A stretch of DNA of 56,700 nucleotides. Origin: Aquiluna sp. Its GTDB lineage: Bacteria > Actinomycetota > Actinomycetes > Actinomycetales > Microbacteriaceae. The stretch is taken from assembly GCA_017854485.1 (NCBI GenBank), contig JAFMHN010000007.1:1-56700 (forward strand), in the 5' to 3' direction. Below are positions 1 through 7,388 of this stretch, piece after piece (positions within the stretch are counted from its first letter, which is position 1; each line of letters opens with the position of its first letter). Position numbers and translations under genes: made by a program. The notes beneath the pieces were generated by a model. The model was not told the origin of the DNA. It saw only the letters and a program-made list of their open reading frames with translations, and did no database searches.

Positions 1-133
1 TCTTCGCCCAGGCAATTTCAAATAGCTCTGATGCAACCTCTTCGACTGCGCTTTCTGGCAACCGCCGTGCCAAATAGGCGCTCACCTGTGACAGGTGGGC
101 GCGAAACAGTGCATTGAATTCCTCGGGGGCCAT
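1..133 (-). CDS. ECF-type RNA polymerase sigma factor, N-terminal fragment (cut by window edge)
   Basis: Only the first 44 codons are inside the window; the gene continues past position 1. The peptide starts MAPEEFNALFRAHLS and runs into ARRLPESAVEEVASELFEIAW, which resembles sigma-70 region 2.1-2.2 of ECF sigma factors (a helix, a paired Arg, an acidic Glu-Glu-Val turn and a terminal Ala-Trp). The ATG at 133 follows a good AGAGGAG ribosome site at about 138-144. A perfect 15-nt palindrome lies just upstream (146-160). ECF factors direct RNA polymerase to stress or envelope promoters. The rest of the protein and any anti-sigma partner are out of view, so the family call is moderate and no specific regulon can be named. 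Confidence 0.65.
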   Translation of the reverse strand, partial: MAPEEFNALFRAHLSQVSAYLARRLPESAVEEVASELFEIAWAK

Positions 134-145
134 TGTTCTCCTCTA

Positions 146-160
146 ACTACATTATGTAGT
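146..160. promoter_or_regulatory. Perfect palindrome in the leader of the sigma-factor gene (possible operator)
   Basis: The sequence ACTACAT-T-ATGTAGT is a perfect 7-nt inverted repeat around one central base, 12 nt upstream of the ATG at 133 and immediately before its ribosome site. The TACA/TGTA cores look like operators of BlaI/MecI-type winged-helix repressors, though the half-site spacing is not verified. A repressor operator is inference; a small hairpin masking the ribosome site is the alternative. Confidence 0.45.
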
Positions 161-176
161 CACGGGCCGAATTCTT

Positions 177-716
177 TCAGGATGCCTTGAAGCAACTATC
201 CGAATGTGCCCGAACCATGCCTGTTGACTGCATGAGGGCGTAGAGCGTGGTCGATCCGACAAACCGAAATCCAAGTCGCTTGAGCTCTTTACTCATCGCG
301 TCAGATTCGGGCGAGGTGGTGTCCGATGCCTGAATTCTTGCAGTCGATTGCGGGGGAGCAAAAGACCACAGTAGGTCAGTGAGATCCAGTTGCTGGTCCA
401 GTATCACATTGGCATTGTTGATCGCGGCCAGAATCTTTAGTCGGTTGCGGATAATTCCAGGATCCGCCATCAGGCTTTCAATCTTTTGAGGTCCGTAAGC
501 TGCGATTTTCTGGATGTCAAAGCCGTCAAAGGCAAGCCTGAAGGACTCACGTCGTTTTAGGATGGTGAGCCAACTCAGTCCTGCCTGAAAGCCTTCCAGA
601 GTTATCTTTTCGTAGAGCTCGCGCTGACCCCTTAGTTCTTCGCCCCACTCATTGTCGTGGTAATCCCTGTAGGTCTGATCATCTGTGACCCAGGGGCAGC
701 GCACTCTATCACTCAC
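177..716 (-). CDS. tag: DNA-3-methyladenine glycosylase I
   Basis: This 179-residue protein matches Tag along its whole length (family about 185 residues). Tag removes 3-methyladenine from alkylated DNA, the first step of base excision repair in the cytoplasm. Visible landmarks are the N-terminal CPWV (Cys7), YHDNEWG (His20), the EGFQAGLSW helix near residues 41-49 and the C-terminal His171-x3-Cys175; Cys7, His20, His171 and Cys175 correspond to the zinc ligands of the E. coli enzyme. The start is GTG at 716, which overlaps the TGA of the upstream ogt gene by 4 nt (GTGA). The two alkylation-repair genes are therefore translationally coupled, and a shared promoter in front of ogt is likely. 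Confidence 0.95.
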   Translation of the reverse strand: MSDRVRCPWVTDDQTYRDYHDNEWGEELRGQRELYEKITLEGFQAGLSWLTILKRRESFRLAFDGFDIQKIAAYGPQKIESLMADPGIIRNRLKILAAINNANVILDQQLDLTDLLWSFAPPQSTARIQASDTTSPESDAMSKELKRLGFRFVGSTTLYALMQSTGMVRAHSDSCFKAS

Positions 717-1210
717 AAGCTGAAGCCAATCTGCTCAAAATCAAGTAGCCAGCGCTTGGTTGGGATCCCCTCGCCACCTGAGTAGCCGGTAATTTTCCGG
801 TCGGCTCCCAAGACTCGGTGGCAGCCGATTATCAGCGGAATCGGGTTTGCGCCTACCGCCCCGCCAACTGCTCTGACCGCTTTCGGGTTGCCGATGGCAG
901 CCGCAATCTCTGCGTAGGTGCAGGTCTCGCCGAAACCCAAGTTGGCAATCTCACGCCACACTGCAATCTGAAAATCGGTGCCAACCAGGTCACTGGGAAC
1001 AGAAAATTCGCGGAGTTCACCGCTGAAATAGCTGGCAAGCTGATCGGCTGCGTCCAACGCAAACTTGTGCGCCTTTGGCAAGTCCGAGAACTCAGCTCTG
1101 GTTTGTCCGGATGTCAGTATGTCCAGCTTGACTAAGCCAGTGCCAGAGGTACCGATTGCAATTTTCCCGATCGGAGAGTTCAGAATTTTGAGTGCGGCAA
1201 GTTCTGTCAT
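713..1210 (-). CDS. ogt: Methylated-DNA--protein-cysteine methyltransferase (O6-methylguanine repair)
   Basis: This suicide enzyme transfers the methyl group of O6-methylguanine to its own cysteine. The C-terminal DNA-binding half is clear: FQIAVWREIANLGFGETCTYAEIA, then AVRAVGGAVGANPIPLIIGCHRV and GYSGG. The catalytic Cys is residue 130 from the chosen start. The normally near-invariant proline before it is glycine (GCHRV instead of PCHRV); the codons read GGC TGC CAC CGA. A start at ATG 1210 is preferred because a GATAAT -10 box ends 6 nt upstream, fitting a leaderless message; an in-frame ATG at 1228 would add six residues. It overlaps tag by 4 nt, making a two-gene alkylation-damage operon. 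Confidence 0.9.
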   Translation of the reverse strand: MTELAALKILNSPIGKIAIGTSGTGLVKLDILTSGQTRAEFSDLPKAHKFALDAADQLASYFSGELREFSVPSDLVGTDFQIAVWREIANLGFGETCTYAEIAAAIGNPKAVRAVGGAVGANPIPLIIGCHRVLGADRKITGYSGGEGIPTKRWLLDFEQIGFSL

Positions 1211-1216
1211 GAGTGC

Positions 1217-1222
1217 ATTATC
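1217..1222 (-). promoter_or_regulatory. -10 box of ogt-tag (leaderless)
   Basis: GATAAT on the minus strand lies exactly 6 nt before the ogt ATG at 1210, the spacing expected when transcription starts on the A of the start codon. No ribosome site is visible. Confidence 0.55.
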
Positions 1223-1264
1223 GCGCAACCGGGGCGGTGCGCCCGCCTCAGGATTGTTCTGTGG

Positions 1265-1290
1265 AAAACCAAGAAGCCCTAAAGCTTCTT
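1265..1290 (-). terminator. Probable intrinsic terminator of the putrescine aminotransferase gene
   Basis: Read on the minus strand, AAGAAGC (1290-1284) pairs perfectly with GCTTCTT (1277-1271) around a 6-nt loop, followed by GGTTTT. The left arm contains the last codons and the loop holds the TAG stop (1281-1279). The U tract is short, so termination may be partial. Confidence 0.6.
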
Positions 1291-2772
1291 GCCCGCCTCA
1301 GTCAGAACCTTGCGAAGGATTTGCTCAATCTCTTCAAAGTCCTTAGGTCCCATTGTTAGAGGTGGTGCAATCTGAACCACCGGGTCACCCCTGTCATCCG
1401 CTCTGCAATAAAGACCTGCATCGTAGAGGGCGTTGTTCAAAAAGCCCCTCAGGATGCGCTCAGACTCTTCCCTGGTTAGGGTCTGCTTGGTCCTCTTGTC
1501 TCGGACTAGCTCAATTGCGAAGAAGTAGCCGTCGCCACGCACGTCTCCCACGATGGGCAGGTCTTTGAGTTTCTCGAGAGTTTTCCTGAATATTGGCGAG
1601 TTCTTGCGCACGTTGTCAACAATTCGCTCACTGTCGTAAATGTCTAGGTTCGCCAGGGCAACGGCGCAGGCAACCGGGTGAGCGGCAAAGGTGTAACCAT
1701 GGGCAAGTGTTGCCATTCCTTCATTGAAAGGTGCAAAGTACTTTTCTTTCACAAACAAAGCACCTAGGGGAGCTGCTCCAGATGTAATTGCCTTTGCTGT
1801 CACCATCATGTCTGGGTTGATCTCGTACCTTTGAGAACCAAACATCTCACCGGTTCTTCCGAAGCCAGTGATCGTTTCATCCGCCACCAAGATCACATCG
1901 TACTTATCGCAGATCTCTCGAACGCGTTTGAAGTAGCTCTTTGGTGCGGTGAAGCAGCCACCGGCATTCTGGATCGGTTCCACAAAGAATGCTGCAACCG
2001 TGTCCGGCCCTTCGAACAGAATTGCCTCTTCGAGGCGGTTAGCTGCCCAAATTGCAAAATCATCTTCAGTCTTGAATTCCGAGCCAGCTCGGTACCAGTT
2101 AGTGTTCGGCACGCGGAAGGTTGATGGAACCAGCGGCTCAAACATCTGCTTGAAGGCTGCAATTCCAGTAATCGAGAGAGCTCCGTGGCTGGTGCCGTGA
2201 TAGGCGGTCTGACGGGAAATAACCTTGGTCTTTAGCGGTTTGCCGGTCATCTTGAAATACTGCTTCGCGATTTTCCACGCTGATTCAACAGCTTCACCTC
2301 CACCAGTTGTGAAGAAAACGCGACTTAGGTCCTTGGGCGCATATGAAACGATCCGCTCGGCCAATTCAACTGCCTTCGGGTGCGCGTACGACCAAAGCGG
2401 CATGTAATCAAGCTGCATGGTTTGCTTTGCGGCTGCATCGGCCAACTCTTGACGCCCGTGTCCAATGTTCACGGTGAACAGCCCAGATAGGCCATCGATT
2501 ACCTTGCGACCTTTTGTGTCGTAGAGGTGGTGCCCCTCTGCGCGCTCGATGATGGTCATGTCGATTGTGTTATAGGGGCTGTGTCTGGTGAAGTGCATCC
2601 ACAGGTGCTTTTTCGCACTAGCTTGAAGCTCTTTATCTCCGATGGGCTTGCCGGCTGCCATCGCGTCCATGAGCGGGAACTGGGTTGAGGAAGCCGCCTT
2701 CTTGGCTGGTGCCTTGATGGACTTCAGTATTCCCTTTAGCGTCTTAGGTCGTTTACCTTCTTGGATTGCCAT
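1279..2772 (-). CDS. Class III aminotransferase, probable putrescine--pyruvate aminotransferase
   Basis: This 497-residue PLP enzyme belongs to the omega-amino-acid:pyruvate group. Visible elements are FFTTGGGEAVESAWKIAKQYF (cofactor phosphate site), VILVADETITGFGRTG (Asp contacting the PLP ring nitrogen) and VTAKAITSG with the Schiff-base lysine near residue 327. Closest recognisable relatives are SpuC-type putrescine-pyruvate aminotransferases, which make 4-aminobutyraldehyde. Specificity cannot be read from motifs alone; the argument is context, since an aminobutyraldehyde dehydrogenase, a polyamine importer and GabT lie alongside. A Lys/Ala-rich tail of about 40 residues precedes the conserved core. 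It is co-oriented with the downstream-numbered Lrp regulator, 38 nt apart, so the two may be cotranscribed. beta-Alanine or other diamine specificity is the alternative. Confidence 0.8.
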   Translation of the reverse strand: MAIQEGKRPKTLKGILKSIKAPAKKAASSTQFPLMDAMAAGKPIGDKELQASAKKHLWMHFTRHSPYNTIDMTIIERAEGHHLYDTKGRKVIDGLSGLFTVNIGHGRQELADAAAKQTMQLDYMPLWSYAHPKAVELAERIVSYAPKDLSRVFFTTGGGEAVESAWKIAKQYFKMTGKPLKTKVISRQTAYHGTSHGALSITGIAAFKQMFEPLVPSTFRVPNTNWYRAGSEFKTEDDFAIWAANRLEEAILFEGPDTVAAFFVEPIQNAGGCFTAPKSYFKRVREICDKYDVILVADETITGFGRTGEMFGSQRYEINPDMMVTAKAITSGAAPLGALFVKEKYFAPFNEGMATLAHGYTFAAHPVACAVALANLDIYDSERIVDNVRKNSPIFRKTLEKLKDLPIVGDVRGDGYFFAIELVRDKRTKQTLTREESERILRGFLNNALYDAGLYCRADDRGDPVVQIAPPLTMGPKDFEEIEQILRKVLTEAGKKL

Positions 2773-2810
2773 TTCATATCACTTCTTTACCTTGGTTGGT
2801 GGATAACTCG

Positions 2811-3284
2811 TCATCGGGTTCCCCAGTTGTAGTGTTGCTTTTCTAGTTTGAGATACACAAAACTTTCAGCCGAAATTACACCAGGCAGCGGTCTAATTTC
2901 GTTATTTATCAGGGATAGTAGGTGGTCATCATCCTCGCAGACCGCCTCAACCAAAATGTCAAAGCTGCCGGCGGTCAGCACGACGTAGTCGACCGAAGAG
3001 ATTCCAGCCAGGTCTTTCGAAAGCTTGGTTGCGTCGCCAGAGCACTTGATGCCGATCATCGCCTGCCGGGAGAAGCCCAGCGAGAGCGGGTCGGTCACGG
3101 CTACTATTTGCATGACCTTTGACTCGGTTAGTTTTTGAACACGCTGCCTGACTGCAGCTTCCGACAGGCCAACGGCCTTACCAATTTCCGCATAGGACTT
3201 GCGGCCGTCATGCTGAAGTTGCTCGACGATCTTCTTTGATATCTCGTCAAGCTGCGATTGGCGGGTCCGAAGGGTTCTGGACAT
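2811..3284 (-). CDS. Lrp/AsnC-family transcriptional regulator of the polyamine island
   Basis: The 157-residue protein has an N-terminal helix-turn-helix (residues about 13-60: LDEISKKIVEQLQHDGRKSYAEIGKAVGLSEAAVRQRVQKL) and a C-terminal RAM ligand-binding fold (GIKCSG, VDYVVLTAGSFDILVEAVCEDDDHLLSLI). Lrp/AsnC proteins form octamers and respond to amino acids or related small molecules. Its position between the putrescine aminotransferase (same strand) and the divergent dehydrogenase/transport operon strongly suggests it controls both, with a polyamine or GABA-pathway metabolite as effector; that is inference. The ATG at 3284 has a CATACT hexamer 6 nt upstream and no ribosome site, indicating a leaderless transcript. 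Confidence 0.9.
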   Translation of the reverse strand: MSRTLRTRQSQLDEISKKIVEQLQHDGRKSYAEIGKAVGLSEAAVRQRVQKLTESKVMQIVAVTDPLSLGFSRQAMIGIKCSGDATKLSKDLAGISSVDYVVLTAGSFDILVEAVCEDDDHLLSLINNEIRPLPGVISAESFVYLKLEKQHYNWGTR

Positions 3285-3290
3285 GTATTG

Positions 3291-3296
3291 AGTATG
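3291..3296 (-). promoter_or_regulatory. -10 box of the Lrp/AsnC regulator (leaderless)
   Basis: CATACT on the minus strand stands 6 nt before the ATG at 3284. This is the left promoter of a 159-nt divergent region that also serves the dehydrogenase/transporter operon. Confidence 0.5.
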
Positions 3297-3334
3297 GCAT
3301 CACAAAAGACCCTAAACCAACCAATCCGAAGATT

Positions 3335-3365
3335 TTGACAAAAAAAGTTACGAAATCGGCATAGT
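3335..3365 (+). promoter_or_regulatory. Likely promoter of the dehydrogenase-potDABC operon
   Basis: A consensus TTGACA -35 (3335-3340) is followed by an A-rich spacer and a weak -10: GGCATA at 17 nt or CATAGT at 19 nt. The leader runs to the GTG at 3444 and contains a GAGGAG ribosome site at 3428-3433. The -35 lies close to the divergent Lrp promoter, so one Lrp/AsnC site could govern both. Confidence 0.5.
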
Positions 3366-3443
3366 TTTGCATTTTTTCTGTCGGGATGGTGTTTTCATGG
3401 CTAGAGTCAAACCGAGTTACTCAAAGAAGAGGAGTCGCAACAC

Positions 3444-4880
3444 GTGACCATTTCGAACCTACAGAACTTCGTTGGCGGCAAGTACCAGGACGCCACCAGT
3501 GAAAAAGTCAGCGACGTCATCAACCCTTCAAATGAAGAGGTCTATGCTCACGCTCCAGTTTCGTCCGATAAGGACGTAGACAATGCCTACCAGGCGGCCG
3601 CTAAGGCATTTGAGACCTGGGGCCAGACCACTCCCTCAGAGCGACAGCTCGCTCTTTTTCGAATTGCCGATGCTCTCGAGGCAAGAGCCGAAGAAGCAGC
3701 AGATGTTGAATCAAAGAACACCGGTAAGCCTCGCGCAACCTTGGTTGACTATGAAATCGGGCCGTCGGTGGACCAGATTCGCTTCTTCGCAGGTGCGGCA
3801 AGAAACCTAGAGGGACGTGCGACAGCTGAGTACCTTGCTGACCACACCTCCTCAATTCGCCGGGAACCGATTGGTGTCATTGGTCAGGTAACCCCGTGGA
3901 ACTACCCGCTGAACATGGCTGTGTGGAAATTTGCACCGGCTATTGCTGCGGGAAACACAATCGTTTTGAAGCCATCCGACACCACCCCTGCCTCGACCCT
4001 GCTGCTTGCTGAAATCGCAAGCGAGTTCCTGCCCGAGGGTGTCTTTAACGTTGTCACCGGTGACCGTGAAACCGGTCGCGCCATGATTGAAAACCCAATT
4101 CCGCAGATGGTCTCCATCACCGGTTCGGTCAGGGCTGGTATGGAGGTAGCAAAGAGCGCTGCCAGCGATCTGAAGCGCGTGCACCTGGAACTTGGAGGCA
4201 AGGCGCCAGTTATTGTGTTCGCCGACGCCGACTTCCAAAAAGCAGCCGAGGGAATCGTTGCGGCTGGATTCTTCAATGCTGGCCAAGACTGCACCGCCGC
4301 GACCAGATTGCTGGTGCAGGAAAGTGCCTACGACGATTTCATGGCCGCACTCTTGGCTGAGGTAAAAAACAGCGCCAAGGTTGGACAGCCTTCTGACCCA
4401 GATGTTCTGTTCGGGCCCTTGAACAATGGTGGTCAACTAGAGCGCGTCAAGGGCTTTATTGACAGGCTTCCAGATCACGCGAACCTTGAGATCGGTGGCG
4501 CACAGCTTTCTGGAAAGGGATATTTCCTTGAGCCAACCGTGCTGTCTGGCTTCAAGCAGACAGATGAGCACATCCAGGATGAAATCTTTGGACCAGTGCT
4601 TACTGTTCAGAAGTTTACGGACGATGCGCAGGCCCTGAAGTGGGCTAACGACGTCAAGTATGGTTTGGCATCCTCTGTTTGGACCTCAAATCACACCAGG
4701 GCGATGCGCTTTGCTAAGTATCTAGATTTCGGTGCAGTGTGGATTAATACCCACATCCCACTAGTTGCCGAAATGCCGCACGGAGGTTTCAAGCACTCTG
4801 GTTACGGTAAGGACCTGTCGCACTACGGCTTCGAGGACTACACAAGAATCAAGCACGTGATGCACTACATCGGAGACTAA
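3444..4880 (+). CDS. patD: Gamma-aminobutyraldehyde dehydrogenase
   Basis: This 478-residue aldehyde dehydrogenase oxidises 4-aminobutyraldehyde, from putrescine, to GABA with NAD. Key positions are PWNYP (Asn153, oxyanion hole), VLKPSD (Lys176, NAD ribose), ITGSVRAG (cofactor turn), HLELGGKAP (general base Glu249) and FNAGQDCTAATR (nucleophile Cys283). The NAGQDCTA context is characteristic of the PatD/YdcW subfamily rather than betaine-aldehyde or succinate-semialdehyde dehydrogenases. The GTG start at 3444 has a GAGGAG site about 10 nt upstream. It is the first gene of a run continuing into potDABC after 132 nt. Its aldehyde substrate would come from the divergent aminotransferase and its product feeds GabT at 9152-10477. 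Confidence 0.88.
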   Translation: MTISNLQNFVGGKYQDATSEKVSDVINPSNEEVYAHAPVSSDKDVDNAYQAAAKAFETWGQTTPSERQLALFRIADALEARAEEAADVESKNTGKPRATLVDYEIGPSVDQIRFFAGAARNLEGRATAEYLADHTSSIRREPIGVIGQVTPWNYPLNMAVWKFAPAIAAGNTIVLKPSDTTPASTLLLAEIASEFLPEGVFNVVTGDRETGRAMIENPIPQMVSITGSVRAGMEVAKSAASDLKRVHLELGGKAPVIVFADADFQKAAEGIVAAGFFNAGQDCTAATRLLVQESAYDDFMAALLAEVKNSAKVGQPSDPDVLFGPLNNGGQLERVKGFIDRLPDHANLEIGGAQLSGKGYFLEPTVLSGFKQTDEHIQDEIFGPVLTVQKFTDDAQALKWANDVKYGLASSVWTSNHTRAMRFAKYLDFGAVWINTHIPLVAEMPHGGFKHSGYGKDLSHYGFEDYTRIKHVMHYIGD

Positions 4881-5012
4881 AAGTAAAAATTAGATTTCAT
4901 TGACTTAATTGAGGCAAAGTTGTGCAAAACTTTCCCTTGCCTTCGGTCCACCGGAGACATGTAGGTCTTTGACAGACAAATACCCGCCAGGTGCGGAATT
5001 TAGGAGAATGCA

Positions 5013-6257
5013 ATGAAGCGAGGACTACCTCAAGACCCAATGCTGGCTCAGCTTGTTCAGATGGCTAGACAGCACCAAATCTCTCGCCGTGCCGCACTTG
5101 CCGGCGTTGGTGGAACCGCAGCGGCGCTGACTTTGGCTTCCTGCTCTACCGCAGAAGAGGGCATGGTTGCTGCAACTGACCTGTCGGACAGCGAAAAGGT
5201 ATTGGTTTGGCACAACTGGGCTGCGTACATGGACGAAGACGATGACGGCAACTACCCAACTTTGCTTCGCTTCCAGGAGCAGAGCGGAATCACCGTTGAT
5301 TACCGCATTGAGATTGACGACAACGACACTTGGTACGCCAAGGTAAAGGATCAGCTAGAGCTCGGCCAGGACATCGGTGCTGATGTTGCCTGCCCAACCA
5401 CTTGGATGGCATCCCGACTGCGCAACCTCGGATACCTACAGGCTCTTGACAACAACAACATGCCAAACAAGGTTGCAAACTTGGCTCCTGGCTACCAGAG
5501 CAGCAGCGAAGACCCAGACCGCGTTTATTCAATTCCTTGGCAGGGTGGTTTCGCTGGAATTGGCTATAACAAGAAGGCTTATAAAGAAGCAACCGGCAAG
5601 GATGCTCCTAGCTCAATGGCAGACCTTTGGGCTGCAGAGCTAAAGGGTCGAGTTGGACTGCTTTCCGAGATGCGCGACACCGTCGGCCTAGTACTTCTAA
5701 GCCAGGGAATCGACATCACCTCAGCTGACAGTCTGAACGACGACGCCTTTGACGCAGCTCTTGCTTTGATCAAGGAGCAGATCGACAGCGGCCAGATTTA
5801 CAACGTCCGTGGAAACAGCTACCTAGATGACTTGGCTACCGAGAACATCATTGCTGCTACCGCTTGGTCCGGTGACATCACCGTTATCAACTACGAGCAG
5901 GCTACCGATGAAGATCCAGAGCCATTCGGCTTTGTGTTCCCAGACACCGGCGCAACGCTTTGGGCAGACGAGTTCATCGTTCCAATGGGAGCAACTCACA
6001 AGCGCAACGTTGAAGAACTGATCAACTACTACTACGACCCAGTAAACGCAGCAGAGCTAGCGCTATGGGTGAACTACATCACTCCAGTAGTTGGAGCCAA
6101 GGAAATTGCTGCACAGGAAGACCCAGAGTTGGCAGAAAACCAGCTAATTTTCCCGAACGAAGAAACTCTTGCGAAGAGCTCGGCGTTCCGCAGCTTGACT
6201 GGCCAGGAAGAGCAGCGCTACTCGACTGCTTGGCAGAACCTTCTTCTGGGCGCATAG
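5013..6257 (+). CDS. potD: Polyamine ABC transporter, substrate-binding lipoprotein
   Basis: The 414-residue protein is a PotD-type extracytoplasmic binding protein. It has an unusually long N-region, then a twin-arginine (Arg25-Arg26 in SRRAALAG), a hydrophobic stretch and a lipobox ending at Cys44 (TLASC). This fits export by Tat followed by lipid anchoring. The mature part contains VLVWHNWAAYMDED, GADVACPTTWMASRL and YSIPWQGGFAGIGYN, as in spermidine/putrescine binding proteins. An AGGAG site about 7 nt upstream supports the ATG at 5013. The upstream 132-nt gap carries a TTGACA at 4969-4974 but no convincing -10. The gene is followed within 3 nt by potA, so all four transport components are one operon. 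Confidence 0.92.
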   Translation: MKRGLPQDPMLAQLVQMARQHQISRRAALAGVGGTAAALTLASCSTAEEGMVAATDLSDSEKVLVWHNWAAYMDEDDDGNYPTLLRFQEQSGITVDYRIEIDDNDTWYAKVKDQLELGQDIGADVACPTTWMASRLRNLGYLQALDNNNMPNKVANLAPGYQSSSEDPDRVYSIPWQGGFAGIGYNKKAYKEATGKDAPSSMADLWAAELKGRVGLLSEMRDTVGLVLLSQGIDITSADSLNDDAFDAALALIKEQIDSGQIYNVRGNSYLDDLATENIIAATAWSGDITVINYEQATDEDPEPFGFVFPDTGATLWADEFIVPMGATHKRNVEELINYYYDPVNAAELALWVNYITPVVGAKEIAAQEDPELAENQLIFPNEETLAKSSAFRSLTGQEEQRYSTAWQNLLLGA

Positions 6258-6260
6258 TTA

Positions 6261-7388
6261 GTGGCAATTGATTTCGTAGCTCGGGGTCAAGACCTCGAGC
6301 TCAAGGGCATTCGCAAAGAGTTTCCCGGTTTTGTGGCGGTCGATAACCTCGACCTTCACATCCCGGCCGGGGAGTTCTTTGCGCTCTTGGGTCCTTCAGG
6401 CTGCGGTAAAACAACAACCCTGAGAATGATCGCGGGCCTTGAGTCACCTACCGCAGGAAAAATCTTGCTTGGTGGCAAAGACGTAACCGACATGAAGCCG
6501 CATGAGCGACCTGTGAACACCGTTTTCCAAAACTACGCGCTGTTTCCGCACATGAGCGTGTTGGAGAATGTGGCGTTTGGAATTAGGCGACGCAAGCTTG
6601 ACGAACCACTTACCAAGGCGCAGCAGGCTCTTGCAATGGTGGAGCTTGAGCACCTTGCACAGCGCAAGCCGCAGCAGCTATCTGGTGGTCAACAGCAGCG
6701 TGTTGCTCTGGCTAGAGCGCTTGTGAACAGGCCGTCGCTGTTGCTTCTTGACGAGCCACTTGGCGCCTTGGACCTAAAGCTGCGTAGGCAGATGCAGATC
6801 GAACTGAAAGCCATTCAAATGGAGGTTGGTCTAACCTTCCTGCACGTTACTCACGACCAAGAGGAAGCCATGGACATGGCTGACACGGTTGCTGTTATGA
6901 ATCAGGGCCACATTGAGCAAATGGGTGCCCCAGAGGCACTCTATGACCGCCCAAAGACTGCTTTCGTGGCGAAATTCTTGGGTCAGTCCAACATTTTTAT
7001 TGGCAAGGTGACCGAGTCAAACGCGGAAACCACCAGCATCGACTTCAACGGCAAGAAAATCACTGGACTTACTAAGCGCAGTGAAAAGACCTCAGGCAAG
7101 ATCGCAATCGGAGTGAGGCCTGAAAAGACCCACTTCCACGAGACTGAGCCAAAGGCTGACCCGGCTCTGAATATTCTTGGACCCGGTGAAATTACAGACA
7201 TCCGTTTCACCGGAGTGTCAAACCAGTACCAGATTGACATCCCTGGTGTCGGTGAAATTACAGTATTTGCTCAAAACGTTGGGCGCTCACCTGTGGTTGA
7301 ACTCGGTGCCAAGGTGTTTGTTAGCTGGAAGGTTGAGCACAGCTTTGGGCTTGCTGATCTTCCTAACGGGGCAGAAGAAACTGACTAA
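6261..7388 (+). CDS. potA: Polyamine ABC transporter, ATP-binding protein
   Basis: The 375-residue ATPase energises polyamine import at the cytoplasmic membrane. Walker A GPSGCGKTT is at 44-52, the Q-loop in VFQNYALFPHMSV near 88-100, the ABC signature LSGGQQQR at 140-147, Walker B LLLLDEP at about 160-166 and the switch histidine in LHVTHDQEEA. The C-terminal third is a TOBE regulatory domain, as usual for PotA. The GTG at 6261 lies 3 nt after the potD stop and has no clear ribosome site, so translation is probably coupled. The TAA stop overlaps the potB ATG by one base. Confidence 0.93.
   Translation: MAIDFVARGQDLELKGIRKEFPGFVAVDNLDLHIPAGEFFALLGPSGCGKTTTLRMIAGLESPTAGKILLGGKDVTDMKPHERPVNTVFQNYALFPHMSVLENVAFGIRRRKLDEPLTKAQQALAMVELEHLAQRKPQQLSGGQQQRVALARALVNRPSLLLLDEPLGALDLKLRRQMQIELKAIQMEVGLTFLHVTHDQEEAMDMADTVAVMNQGHIEQMGAPEALYDRPKTAFVAKFLGQSNIFIGKVTESNAETTSIDFNGKKITGLTKRSEKTSGKIAIGVRPEKTHFHETEPKADPALNILGPGEITDIRFTGVSNQYQIDIPGVGEITVFAQNVGRSPVVELGAKVFVSWKVEHSFGLADLPNGAEETD

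Noticed and set aside
3852-4436. A 194-codon minus-strand open frame opposite the aminobutyraldehyde dehydrogenase
   Set aside because: The plus-strand frame encodes all aldehyde dehydrogenase motifs through this stretch; the antisense frame has no homology I recognise.
4969-4991. TTGACA upstream of potD as a separate promoter
   Set aside because: No acceptable -10 lies 16-18 nt downstream; potD may be read from the upstream promoter.
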